Shown here: positions 7,257 to 13,333 of the stretch, piece by piece | Numbering within the stretch: position 1 is the first letter of the stretch | Layout: every line of letters begins with the position of its first letter | NCBI GenBank assembly: GCA_016190535.1 | Contig: JACPQK010000019.1 | Coordinates: forward strand, 1-13,333 | Source: Chloroflexota bacterium | GTDB taxonomy: Bacteria > Chloroflexota > Dehalococcoidia > JACPQK01 | Reading direction: 5' to 3' | DNA length: 13,333 nucleotides | Program-made: the position numbers and the translations under genes | Notes under the pieces: model-generated | The model's input: the letters and a program-made list of their open reading frames with translations, nothing else | Database searches by the model: none | What the model was told of the DNA's origin: nothing

Positions 7257-7385
7257 ATAGCAGAACATTGTGGCCGAGATCGTACGCTAAAAGCTTCTTA
7301 ACGCACTAGAGGCTAATAGCGATAGCTTAGATAGCGGAGCAATATGCCGAAATAGGGCGACACAAATGATTTATCGTTCACTCTC

Positions 7386-7414
7386 TTGACAAAACATCCT
7401 GCTGGCCATAGACT
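7386..7414 (+). promoter_or_regulatory. Sigma70-type promoter of the solute-binding protein gene
   Basis: TTGACA (7386-7391, perfect -35), a 17-base spacer, then TAGACT (7409-7414, 4 of 6). Predicted start near 7421 leaves a leader of about 33 bases containing GGAGGT (7441-7446), 7 bases before the ATG at 7454. Confidence 0.65.
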
Positions 7415-7453
7415 TGGGCATACTCTCAATCTGACTTTAGGGAGGTACAAGAG

Positions 7454-9103
7454 ATGTCCAGCAGGCACAGATTCGGGGCAATGGTGGGTATCCTGGTCCT
7501 GTTGCTGGCTGCCTGCGGGCCGGCGGCCACACCCACGGCTGCCCCGCAGCCCACGGCTACGCAGCCGCCCGCTACACCGGCACCAGGCATAGCGACAGCT
7601 ACGCCCACACGGGCGGCGCCCACCACAACGCCTACCCAGGCACCCTCCGCTACGGCCCCCAAGATTGGGGGCACGCTGAAGATGCAGGACAGTGACGGCC
7701 TCACCTGGGACCCCCATGCCCAGCTAGCCGCCGGCCTAACAGATACCTACCATATCTTCGATCCCCTGGTGCGGCTAGACTTTGACCTGCGCCCTATCCC
7801 CTCCCTGGCCGAGTCCTGGGACGCCCCCGATGCCACCACCCTGGTCTTCAAGCTCCGCAAGGGGGTAACGTTCCACGACGGTAGCCCCTTCAATGCCCAG
7901 GTGGCCAAGTGGAACTTCGATCGCATGCTGGACCCCGGCACCATAGCGCCAGTCCCCAAGCAGTCCCTGCTCGCCCTGGATAAGGCCGAGGTGGTAGACG
8001 ACTATACGCTAAGGCTGACGCTGAAGAGGCCGGACTCCGCCCTCCTGTTCAACCTGGGCACCTCCCACTTCTCCATGATGACCCCCCCGGCCGTGGGGAA
8101 GTGGGGCAGGGACGTAGGCCTTCATCCTGTAGGCACCGGCCCCTTTGTCCTGGAGGCTTTGTTTCCCGGGCGCGGCATGAAGCTTACCAGAAATGCCAGC
8201 TACTGGGACTCACCCCGGCCCTATGTGGGCGTGATCGACATGGTGATTACCAGCGACCCTTCCGTGATCATGGCCTCCCTGCTCACCGGCGCTCTGGACC
8301 TGTCCGGTGTTACCCTGCCCGAGCACCTGGACAGGCTGGAGAAAGACCCGGGGATGACCATCCACTCCGCACCAGGCATAGTAACCTGGGGCCTCTATTT
8401 CAACCACTTGAAAGCGCCCATGAACAACCTGGACTTCCGGAAGGCCCTGAACTTGGCGGCGGACCGGGAGGGGATGCTCAAGGCACTCCTCAGGGGGCGC
8501 GGTGATGTGGCCAATAGCCTTGTTTCCACAGCCTTCGCGGAGCATAACAATGGTCTTCCCGGAATAACGCGAAACGTGGCCGAGGCCAAAACACTGGTAG
8601 CCAGGTCTGGCTACGATGGGCGGACCCTGGACTTCGGGTGCTGGCCCGGCATCGCCACGGCTCCCAAGGTGTGCGAGGCCATGCAGGCCCAGTTCAAGGA
8701 GATCGGCGTCAACAGCCAGATCACCATGCACGCCGGCGCTGCCTACGGTCCAGCCCTGGGCGAGCTCAAGTACGATATTGCAGTAATGTACTCGCCCCAC
8801 ATCCCCATCGACACCAGGATCAATATCTTCTACCACCGGCAGGGCAGGCTCAACTCCGGGCGCTTCGGAGATACGCCTCTGGCCCGCCAACTGGAGAAGA
8901 TTATGGAAGACATCAGCATCACCTATGACTTCAATACCAGGAAGCGCCTCTTCGATGAACTCCAGCAGGTGGCCTATGACAACATGGTGGACCTCTACAT
9001 CATGTACCAGCCCGAAGTCCTGGTATCCCGGGCCAGGGTGCAGGACTTCAAGGTACATCCCGGCACCCTGGAGTGGCTAAGCGGGGTGTGGCTGAAGGAC
9101 TAG
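7454..9103 (+). CDS. ABC transporter solute-binding lipoprotein, family 5
   Basis: Seen: 549 residues. The lipoprotein signal ends in LLLAAC with lipidated C21. A Thr/Pro/Ala-rich tether spans 22-70. The mature family-5 fold starts at KIGGTLKMQDSDGLTWDPH, with the hallmarks PSLAESWDAPDATTLVFKLRKG, VTFHDGSPFNA, VGTGPFVL and NLAADREGM. Known: family 5 binds oligopeptides, nickel or various small organic molecules and delivers them to a membrane permease. No permease or ATPase gene is adjacent, so this is an orphan binding protein or one using components encoded elsewhere. Ligand cannot be named. It is transcribed alone from its own promoter. Its TAG stop lies within the CTAG border of a small inverted-repeat element. 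Confidence 0.93.
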   Translation: MSSRHRFGAMVGILVLLLAACGPAATPTAAPQPTATQPPATPAPGIATATPTRAAPTTTPTQAPSATAPKIGGTLKMQDSDGLTWDPHAQLAAGLTDTYHIFDPLVRLDFDLRPIPSLAESWDAPDATTLVFKLRKGVTFHDGSPFNAQVAKWNFDRMLDPGTIAPVPKQSLLALDKAEVVDDYTLRLTLKRPDSALLFNLGTSHFSMMTPPAVGKWGRDVGLHPVGTGPFVLEALFPGRGMKLTRNASYWDSPRPYVGVIDMVITSDPSVIMASLLTGALDLSGVTLPEHLDRLEKDPGMTIHSAPGIVTWGLYFNHLKAPMNNLDFRKALNLAADREGMLKALLRGRGDVANSLVSTAFAEHNNGLPGITRNVAEAKTLVARSGYDGRTLDFGCWPGIATAPKVCEAMQAQFKEIGVNSQITMHAGAAYGPALGELKYDIAVMYSPHIPIDTRINIFYHRQGRLNSGRFGDTPLARQLEKIMEDISITYDFNTRKRLFDELQQVAYDNMVDLYIMYQPEVLVSRARVQDFKVHPGTLEWLSGVWLKD

Positions 9104-9255
9104 TGCTTAGTTGCATAGTTGCCTGTACTATTTCCTCTACCCTTGCGGGAGAGGATTAAGGTGAGGGGTAGCTTCAATTTCACCCTCACCTAGCCTCTCC
9201 CGTCAAGGGAGAGGGACTCTTTTGCAGTAACGGGAATTTTGAAACTAAGTACTAG
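9100..9255. mobile_element. Small inverted-repeat element bounded by CTAG
   Basis: Left end CTAGTGCTTAGTT (9100-9112) and right end AACTAAGTACTAG (9243-9255) are inverted copies with 12 of 13 matches, each bearing CTAG. The interior is a long imperfect palindrome (9134-9167 against 9181-9214) built of CCTCTCCC/GGGAGAGG units with a TTCAATTT-type loop. There is no coding capacity. It probably acts as a transcript-ending or stabilising hairpin for the binding-protein mRNA. The left CTAG includes that gene's stop codon. Confidence 0.65.
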
Positions 9256-9345
9256 CCGGGGAGAAGCCTCAACACCCAGCGATTGTGTCAAGAGGGCGAG
9301 GGAGCCGTCACCTCTCAGGGACAGCTCCCTCGCTCATCCCCGGGC

Positions 9346-9372
9346 ATAAAAAGGCCTCCCTTCCGGGAGGCC
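9346..9372 (-). terminator. Rho-independent terminator of the BFN/zinc-ribbon unit
   Basis: On the minus strand: GGCCTCCC, loop GGAA, GGGAGGCC, then TTTTTA. The perfect 8-bp GC-rich stem with a T-run lies 26 bases after the zinc-ribbon stop. On the plus strand the hairpin is preceded by A's and has no T-run, so it serves the minus-strand unit. Confidence 0.88.
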
Positions 9373-9397
9373 GAGCTTGGGGGACTCCTGGAGCCCC

Positions 9398-9712
9398 TCA
9401 GTCCTTTTTGTGTTCGGCGAGGAGCCTCCGGAAATCACCGTCGAAGGTGTCCAGGAAGCTATGTATATCTAACACGTCATCGGCCGTTACCGGCTCCCCC
9501 AATTCAGGCGCTGCTTCCAATGGCTCCGCCTGACGGCCTTCCTGAACCATGGCAGCTATCAGGCTCTGGGTGTGGCATCCGGCACAAATAACGCTGAGGA
9601 ACCACAGGTCCTCCTGTTGCCCCAGCACCTGGACGTCCCGGGGCTTGAGGTTCTCTCCACAGTTGTTGCACTTGATGTGGGATACCAGCCAGCGGAACTG
9701 CCTGAGGTTCAT
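9398..9712 (-). CDS. Small zinc-ribbon protein, function unknown
   Basis: Seen: 104 residues. Two CxxC pairs, C15/C18 (KCNNCG) and C43/C46 (CAGCH), are spaced as in a treble-clef or zinc-ribbon fold. The remainder is a hydrophilic acidic stretch ending in a short predicted helix (DVLDIHSFLDTFDGDFRRLLAEH). I do not recognise a named family. The start ATG overlaps the stop of the BFN gene by 4 bases (ATGA), so both are translated together. The haem motif CxxCH formally occurs (CAGCH), but there is no signal peptide, so a zinc site is far more likely. A nucleic-acid or protein-binding role is only a guess. Confidence 0.85.
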   Translation of the reverse strand: MNLRQFRWLVSHIKCNNCGENLKPRDVQVLGQQEDLWFLSVICAGCHTQSLIAAMVQEGRQAEPLEAAPELGEPVTADDVLDIHSFLDTFDGDFRRLLAEHKKD

Positions 9713-10254
9713 CCCTTTCCCCCACCCAGGTCCTCCAGGTCCAGCTTCTCGATAACATCCCGGAAGGCGGACAGGCGCTTCAGCTCCTCCTCGCCCACCT
9801 CACCGCTACCCTCGGCTTCGGAGGAGGTCACCGGCTTGCCGGTCTCCGGGTCGAGGAGAATGCCCGCCCGTTCCAGCACCGTCTCGTCAGCGTAGATGGG
9901 CACCTTCGTGCGCACGGCCAGGGCCAGGGCGTCGCTGGGGCGTGAGTCAATGTCCACGTCCCGGTGGTCTAGCGTCAGACGGATGCGGGCATAGAAGGTG
10001 TCGTTCTTGAGGTCGCATACCGTGATGGAGGTGATAGTTGCCCCCAGGGAGGTGATCACGTTGTGGAGGAGGTCATGGGTCATGGGGCGGGGCACGGCTA
10101 CATCGTGCAGCTTTATGGCAATGGCGTCGGCCTCGGCGGGTCCGATCCAGATGGGGAGATAGCGGTTGGCCACCTTCTCCTTGAGGATCACCACCCGGTG
10201 ATAGTTTGTCAAGCTTACCCGCACACTGTCGATTACCATCTCAATTGGGGACAT
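9709..10254 (-). CDS. Bifunctional nuclease (BFN, DUF151) domain protein
   Basis: Seen: 181 residues. The BFN domain (about 4-135) has the characteristic YLPIWIGPAEADAIAI and DSRPSDALALAVR motifs and YADETVLERAGI at its end. It is followed by an acidic helical tail (154-181). Known: plant BFN proteins show DNase/RNase activity; the bacterial role is not settled. The start was set at ATG 10254 because GGAGGAGGT (minus strand, 10269-10261) lies 6 bases upstream; a TTG two codons earlier abuts the ribosome site and is unlikely. It has its own promoter (10336-10307) and overlaps the following zinc-ribbon gene. Family identification is secure; activity is not inferred. Confidence 0.93.
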   Translation of the reverse strand: MSPIEMVIDSVRVSLTNYHRVVILKEKVANRYLPIWIGPAEADAIAIKLHDVAVPRPMTHDLLHNVITSLGATITSITVCDLKNDTFYARIRLTLDHRDVDIDSRPSDALALAVRTKVPIYADETVLERAGILLDPETGKPVTSSEAEGSGEVGEEELKRLSAFRDVIEKLDLEDLGGGKG

Positions 10255-10306
10255 CGGCAAACCTCCTCCCAGTTAGCCACAACCGTCATTAGCCGCTTGC
10301 AAATCT

Positions 10307-10336
10307 ATTCTAAGCCCAGGGTTGAAGGGCTGTCAA
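10307..10336 (-). promoter_or_regulatory. Sigma70-type promoter of the BFN unit
   Basis: Minus strand TTGACA (10336-10331, perfect), an 18-base spacer, then TAGAAT (10312-10307, 5 of 6). Predicted start near 10300 gives a leader of about 46 bases with a strong ribosome site. Confidence 0.7.
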
Positions 10337-10358
10337 TCTTGGTGTCCCTGGGGCAGTG

Positions 10359-10464
10359 TGTCATTCTGAAGGAGCCCCGACCGTGTCGGGACGACTGAAG
10401 AATCCGTCCTCCGGTGGGGGGCCGGTGTGGGGGTTACGGATGCTTCACTTCGCTCAGCATGACA
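10359..10464. repeat. Palindromic 'GTCATTCTGA' intergenic repeat
   Basis: TGTCATTCTGA at 10359 pairs with the inverted CAGCATGACA ending at 10464, and GAATCCGT pairs with ACGGATGC inside. This is the common bacterial repeat of the form TGTCATTCTGAG...GAAGAATC. It lies between DUF951 and the BFN promoter and may end pyrF-DUF951 transcription. No CTAG border is seen here, unlike the three elements on the left. Confidence 0.7.
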
Positions 10465-10495
10465 TACTACCTGGGTTTCGGTCCCCTCGTCAAAC

Positions 10496-10708
10496 TCAAA
10501 TTGATACACTACCGTCCCTGGGGGCGCTGGGGGTGACCCAGCCCCGGAGGCGCTTCTCCAGAGTAGAGCGGGGCAGCAGCACCCGCCGCCCGCAGCGGCG
10601 ACAGCGCAGGCCGATATCCCCCCCCACCCGCACTACCTCCCACTCATCGCTACCGCAAGGGTGGGGCTTGCGCAGGCGCAGCACGTCGCCGGAACGTACC
10701 TCTATCAC
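10496..10708 (-). CDS. DUF951 family small protein
   Basis: Seen: 70 residues with the family pattern: an acidic start, [13 protein letters not shown] (7-19), W23, [13 protein letters not shown] (28-40) and an R/L-rich end. HPC plus CxxC suggests one zinc site. Known: DUF951 proteins are short and conserved in Firmicutes, Chloroflexota and relatives, with no settled function. The start is GTG at 10708, overlapping the pyrF stop (GTGA), with GGAGG 7 bases upstream inside pyrF. The last 13 residues are unlike the family core. It is co-translated with pyrF, though no pyrimidine role is implied. Confidence 0.88.
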   Translation of the reverse strand: MIEVRSGDVLRLRKPHPCGSDEWEVVRVGGDIGLRCRRCGRRVLLPRSTLEKRLRGWVTPSAPRDGSVSI

Positions 10709-11520
10709 AGGAGGGCCTCCCGGTTCGCCTCTATCTCTCGACGGAGTGATAGGGCCGCCTTACGAGCAGCCAGGGCGAAGTCCAGGCCGCGGCTGGCGTA
10801 GATCACCTGGCGAGAGACGGCGATGATGGCCCCTTCCCCCCGGGCATCAGCGCCCTCTCGAACGGCGGCCGCCAGGTCTCCCCCCTGCGGGCCAACGCCA
10901 GGGATGAGGAAGGGCATCCCCGGGCACAGCCGCCGCAGTCGCTCTACATCCTGGGGATACGTGGCGGCCACCACCAGCCCGATATTCCCCCGGGTATTCC
11001 ATTCCTGGGCCCGCTGGGCCACCACCTCGAAGAGGGGCAGGTGCTCCCCTTGGGAGGAGGTACACTCCAGGGACTGGAAATCCCTGGAGCCCGGGTTGGA
11101 GGTGCGGCAGAGGAGGAAGACCCCCTTTTCCTCGTATTCCAGGAAAGGTTCCACGGAGTCCTGGCCCAGGTAAGGGTTGACGGTGGCGGCATCGAAGCCA
11201 AAGGTCTGGAACAGGGCCCGGGCGTACACAGTGGCCGAATGGCCCACATCCCCCCTCTTGGCATCACCAATGACGGGGATGTCCCTGGGGATGTAGGCTA
11301 CCAGCCGTGAGAGGGCCGTTAGCCCTTCCAGGCCCAGGGCCTCGAAGAAGGCCAGGTTTGGCTTGTAGGCGCATACCAGGTCCGCCGTGCCCTCCACGAT
11401 GGAGCGGCAAAAGTCGTATACGGGCACGGGGGGCATCAAGGAGGGGTCCGGGTCCAGGCCCACGCAGAGCAGGCTCCGGTTTCGCCGGGAGGCGGCCAGT
11501 AGCTTGTCCATGAAGTTCAT
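10705..11520 (-). CDS. pyrF: Orotidine 5'-phosphate decarboxylase, type 2
   Basis: Seen: 271 residues from MNFMDKL. The active-site set is LCVGLDPD (D23), [10 protein letters not shown] (K53), the signature DAKRGDVG (86-93, with D86, catalytic K88 and D91), [16 protein letters not shown] and PGVGPQGGD. The long form with TSNPGS is the type 2 enzyme found in mycobacteria, Chloroflexota and others. Known: converts OMP to UMP, the last step of pyrimidine synthesis. The ATG at 11520 was chosen over an upstream TTG because the upstream frame runs through the promoter boxes (11562-11534). A second ATG at 11511 is possible. No Shine-Dalgarno site is visible, consistent with a nearly leaderless mRNA. 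Confidence 0.93.
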   Translation of the reverse strand: MNFMDKLLAASRRNRSLLCVGLDPDPSLMPPVPVYDFCRSIVEGTADLVCAYKPNLAFFEALGLEGLTALSRLVAYIPRDIPVIGDAKRGDVGHSATVYARALFQTFGFDAATVNPYLGQDSVEPFLEYEEKGVFLLCRTSNPGSRDFQSLECTSSQGEHLPLFEVVAQRAQEWNTRGNIGLVVAATYPQDVERLRRLCPGMPFLIPGVGPQGGDLAAAVREGADARGEGAIIAVSRQVIYASRGLDFALAARKAALSLRREIEANREALL

Positions 11521-11533
11521 GGTTCGGGCTGCG

Positions 11534-11562
11534 ATGATAGCAGGCCCCGATACCGGGGTCAA
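11534..11562 (-). promoter_or_regulatory. Sigma70-type promoter of pyrF, near-leaderless
   Basis: Minus strand TTGACC (11562-11557, 5 of 6), a 17-base spacer, then TATCAT (11539-11534, 5 of 6). Transcription should begin near 11527, only about 7 bases before the pyrF ATG. The spacer contains a near-palindrome CCGGTATCGGGG. Confidence 0.7.
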
Positions 11563-11643
11563 GGGCTTGTTCTCCCCGATCCGGGGATTTGTTCGGTAAG
11601 ACCTGCCCTCTCGAAGGACGGGGGTGCTCCCCCTCCCCCAAGT

Positions 11644-11658
11644 ACCCTCTGGGAGAGG
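11644..11658. repeat. Degenerate CCCTCTCCC-type hairpin
   Basis: CCCTCT-GGG-AGAGGG is a 6-bp perfect stem embedded in CT-rich DNA (about 11605-11665) between the crotonase stop and the pyrF promoter. It looks like a decayed copy of the repeat at 6484-6504 and might act as a weak terminator of the crotonase unit. Confidence 0.5.
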
Positions 11659-11669
11659 GGGTATCCCTG

Positions 11670-12473
11670 TTACTCGTCCCGGAACACGGGGGCCCGTTTC
11701 TCCAAGAAGGCGGCGTGGCCCTCCCGGGCCTCTCTACTGGAGAAGCACAGGCCCTGGGCCCAGGCCTCAAAGGCCAGGTGCTGCCGGTAGTCGTTGTCCA
11801 AGCCCTGGTAAACAGCGCGCCGGGTGAGCTTGAGGGCCAGGGCAGGCCCCCTGGTCAGCTCTGTAGCCAGCGCCTGGGCTGCCTCCATAAGCTGGGCATG
11901 GGGTACCACCTGTCCCACCAGCCCGATGCGCAGGGCCTCCTCCGCCGGCATGATCCGGTTGGTGTAGAGGATGCGCAGGGCCGTCTCCACGCCCAGCAGG
12001 CGGGGCAGGTAATAGGTGAGGCCCATGGGGATAAGCCCCCTCTCCAGGAACAGAGGGACGAAGCTGGCCCCCTGGGAGGCGATGCGCAGGTCGCAGGCCA
12101 GGGCCAGGGAGAGACCACCCCCGGCGGCCACGCCGTTGACGGCGCAGATGGTAGGCTTGCCCAGGTCGTGCAGGGTGGCGAGGGCCCTGCCGAACCAGGC
12201 GAGGGGCTCGCCGGGTAGGCTGGCGCTGGCCTCGGCGATCCAGCGGGCGGGGTCCTCCCCCCGGGCCCGCAGGTCCATCCCGGTGCAGAAGGCCCGGTCC
12301 CCGGCACCGGTGAGGATAACAGCCTTCACCTCCGGGTCGGCCTCGGCGGCCTCCAGGGCCTGGACTATCTCCTGCATCATGGGGTCGGTGAGGGCATTGC
12401 GGTGCCGGGGGCGGTCCAGGGTTAGGACAGCGGCCCCCCCGCACTTCTCGCAGAGGATGTCGTGGAACTTCAT
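11670..12473 (-). CDS. Enoyl-CoA hydratase/isomerase (crotonase) family protein
   Basis: Seen: 267 residues. It starts as the family does (VLTLDRPRHRNAL). The first oxyanion-hole segment is AFCTGMDL (61-68); the second is NGVAAGGGLSLALACDLRIAS (113-133). LPRLLG (156-161) and ALRIGLVGQVV (180-190) follow. Known: superfamily members bind acyl-CoA and stabilise an enolate; reactions include hydration, isomerisation and hydrolysis. Odd: by my alignment the two hydratase glutamates (rat E144, E164) are Ser122 and Phe142, and the Asp often present after GLxP is missing (GLIPMG). A normal hydratase reaction is therefore doubtful. It lies 24 bases after the preceding gene on the same strand; no clear ribosome site, so coupling is likely. 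Confidence 0.92.
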   Translation of the reverse strand: MKFHDILCEKCGGAAVLTLDRPRHRNALTDPMMQEIVQALEAAEADPEVKAVILTGAGDRAFCTGMDLRARGEDPARWIAEASASLPGEPLAWFGRALATLHDLGKPTICAVNGVAAGGGLSLALACDLRIASQGASFVPLFLERGLIPMGLTYYLPRLLGVETALRILYTNRIMPAEEALRIGLVGQVVPHAQLMEAAQALATELTRGPALALKLTRRAVYQGLDNDYRQHLAFEAWAQGLCFSSREAREGHAAFLEKRAPVFRDE

Positions 12474-12497
12474 AGAGCGGCTGCTTGCCCGCCTGGG

Positions 12498-13181
12498 TTA
12501 TGGACTGTCCCGGCGGAAGACGGCGGTCTCCACAACCTGGACGCAGGCGGGATAGCTGGCTTCAGGATAGAGTTTCCCTATTTGAGCAGCGGGTACCCCG
12601 GCATCGGTGGCTGCCGTCTCGTAGAGGGCCAGGAACCGTGTCCCGCCCGGGCTCTCAGTACTGGCAGTCCGCTCCTGGACCGCCTCCCCGAAGCTACCGG
12701 TATGGTAGAAGCCCGTAGCCACCACCTCGGGGACCCGGATGTCACAGAACCAGCGGCGAAGCTCGTCCAGCTTTGCTGGGTCCTGGCAGTTGATGCGGTG
12801 GACCAGCAGGCTCTGGGAGCGTTTGGGTTCGCTGGGGCCAAACACGCGGCGCAGCACCCGGTACTGCACTCGGTTGGGGCTGCGCACCCCCTTGGTCTGG
12901 TCGTAGTCCTGGCGCAGCTTCGGCATGTGTTTGGAGGTGAACTCCGCCCTGGCCGCCTCGAAGTCCCGGTGATAGAACTCGTACATGATGAGGAACCTGT
13001 CGCTGCCCCGGGGCACGGTCTTGAGTACGTTGTGGAACATCAGGGGCCAGGAATGGAAGCCTGCCTGCTGCACATCCCGGAAGTGGACCTCCTTATACCA
13101 GCGATTGAACTCGGGTTCGTCCGCCGGGTCCCTGGTGTTGGATGGCGTGTAGCCGATGTAAGTGGGATCCCGTCCGTCCAT
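12498..13181 (-). CDS. Tandem dimeric alpha/beta-barrel (EthD/Dabb-like) protein
   Basis: Seen: 227 residues made of two related halves. FNRWYKEVHFRDVQQAGFH (25-43) matches LRRWFCDIRVPEVVATGFYH (141-160), and DRFLIMYEF (61-69) matches TRFLALYET (181-189). The WYxxxHxxDV pattern is typical of ferredoxin-like EthD/Dabb domains, which pair into a beta-barrel. The histidine of the first half (H33) is Arg in the second. Known: such domains occur in small-molecule monooxygenases, isomerases and accessory proteins. Inference: an intramolecular pseudo-dimer, perhaps acting with the crotonase next to it on the same aromatic or acyl substrate. GGAGGT (13191-13186), 4 bases upstream, supports the start. 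No signal peptide. Confidence 0.75.
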   Translation of the reverse strand: MDGRDPTYIGYTPSNTRDPADEPEFNRWYKEVHFRDVQQAGFHSWPLMFHNVLKTVPRGSDRFLIMYEFYHRDFEAARAEFTSKHMPKLRQDYDQTKGVRSPNRVQYRVLRRVFGPSEPKRSQSLLVHRINCQDPAKLDELRRWFCDIRVPEVVATGFYHTGSFGEAVQERTASTESPGGTRFLALYETAATDAGVPAAQIGKLYPEASYPACVQVVETAVFRRDSP

Positions 13182-13207
13182 GTTGACCTCCTACCTGTGA
13201 TGGGGAA

Positions 13208-13213
13208 AGTATA
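13208..13213 (-). promoter_or_regulatory. Possible -10 box of the EthD-like/crotonase unit
   Basis: TATACT on the minus strand (13213-13208) matches 5 of 6 and lies about 25 bases before the EthD-like start. No acceptable -35 is seen at 16-18 bases. Nothing else could be identified in 13214-13333. Confidence 0.3.
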
Positions 13214-13333
13214 CTCCAGGTGCGAAGCTGGAGGAAGGCTTGAGGCAAATCCTTGCTCCGTAGATTCTTGCTACATGCCAGGTTGGGCGCAAATGGGGCC
13301 CAACAATCACCTCACAGGTTGTACCTGATACCC

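Larger units (their letters stand above)
6472..7453. other. Gene-free repeat-rich region
   Basis: 982 bases without a credible gene; open frames here lack motifs and run through hairpins. From left to right: the hairpin at 6484-6504; a degenerate repeat at about 6656-6740 (CTCCTTCGGCGAACTCAGGAC) related in inverse to 1786-1890; a hairpin cluster at 6833-6972; an element end at 6985-7010; a CTAG-bounded element at 7007-7256; then AT-richer DNA (7257-7440) leading to the promoter of the binding-protein gene. Confidence 0.7.

Noticed and set aside
8210..9058. Minus-strand open frame of 282 codons opposite the solute-binding protein
   Set aside because: Antisense shadow of a well-supported gene; no recognisable motifs or ribosome site.
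9583..9587. CAGCH in the zinc-ribbon protein as a haem c site
   Set aside because: The protein has no export signal and has a second CxxC pair, which fits a zinc site.
9705..9712. Possible frameshift or fusion between the BFN and zinc-ribbon genes
   Set aside because: The ATGA overlap is an ordinary translational-coupling junction and both proteins are complete.
12462..13328. Plus-strand open frame of 288 codons opposite the EthD-like gene
   Set aside because: The minus-strand gene has a strong ribosome site, an internal domain duplication and family motifs; the plus frame has none and overlaps the crotonase start.

Overview
This is a GC-rich bacterial chromosome segment. Several traits point to Chloroflexota, perhaps a Dehalococcoidia-like lineage: long Thr/Pro-rich linkers after a lipobox or between haem domains, a type-2 OMP decarboxylase beside a DUF951 protein, a BFN-domain protein, an orphan family-5 solute-binding lipoprotein, and many short palindromic repeats between genes. 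That placement is inference; no rRNA or marker gene is present.

Left part, + strand. A signal-peptide Ig-like membrane protein (1-579) overlaps a di-haem cytochrome c (572-1456); both look like cell-surface or respiratory proteins. After a 0.6 kb gap with a dispersed repeat comes a tight three-gene run: a small SpeD-family pyruvoyl decarboxylase (2035-2427), an agmatinase-type ureohydrolase (2433-3329) and an M50 site-2 protease with a C-terminal CBS-like region (3333-4448). SpeD next to agmatinase, with no spermidine synthase in the window, raises the possibility that this SpeD homologue makes agmatine from arginine rather than decarboxylating AdoMet. A 188-bp MITE-like element follows. Then comes an iron-sulphur assembly pair, cysteine desulfurase (4784-5971) and IscU scaffold (5986-6471), with an extended -10 promoter.

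Middle. About 1 kb without genes (6472-7453) is packed with hairpins and repeats, including a second MITE-like element bounded by CTAG (7007-7256). It ends in a good sigma70-type promoter driving a solute-binding lipoprotein (7454-9103). The stop codon of that gene lies inside the CTAG boundary of a third small inverted-repeat element (9100-9255).

Right part, - strand. Three transcription units are visible. (i) A tandem dimeric alpha/beta-barrel protein (13181-12498) followed by a crotonase-family protein (12473-11670). (ii) pyrF (11520-10705), with a strong promoter ending only a few bases before its ATG, so the mRNA is nearly leaderless, followed by an overlapping DUF951 gene (10708-10496). 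(iii) A BFN-domain protein (10254-9709) overlapping a zinc-ribbon protein (9712-9398), with its own promoter and a clear intrinsic terminator (9346-9372).

The most unusual structure is the set of three small non-coding elements. They share CTAG or near-CTAG boundaries and inverted ends but carry different internal palindromes. The most interesting functional hypothesis is the speD-speB pair.
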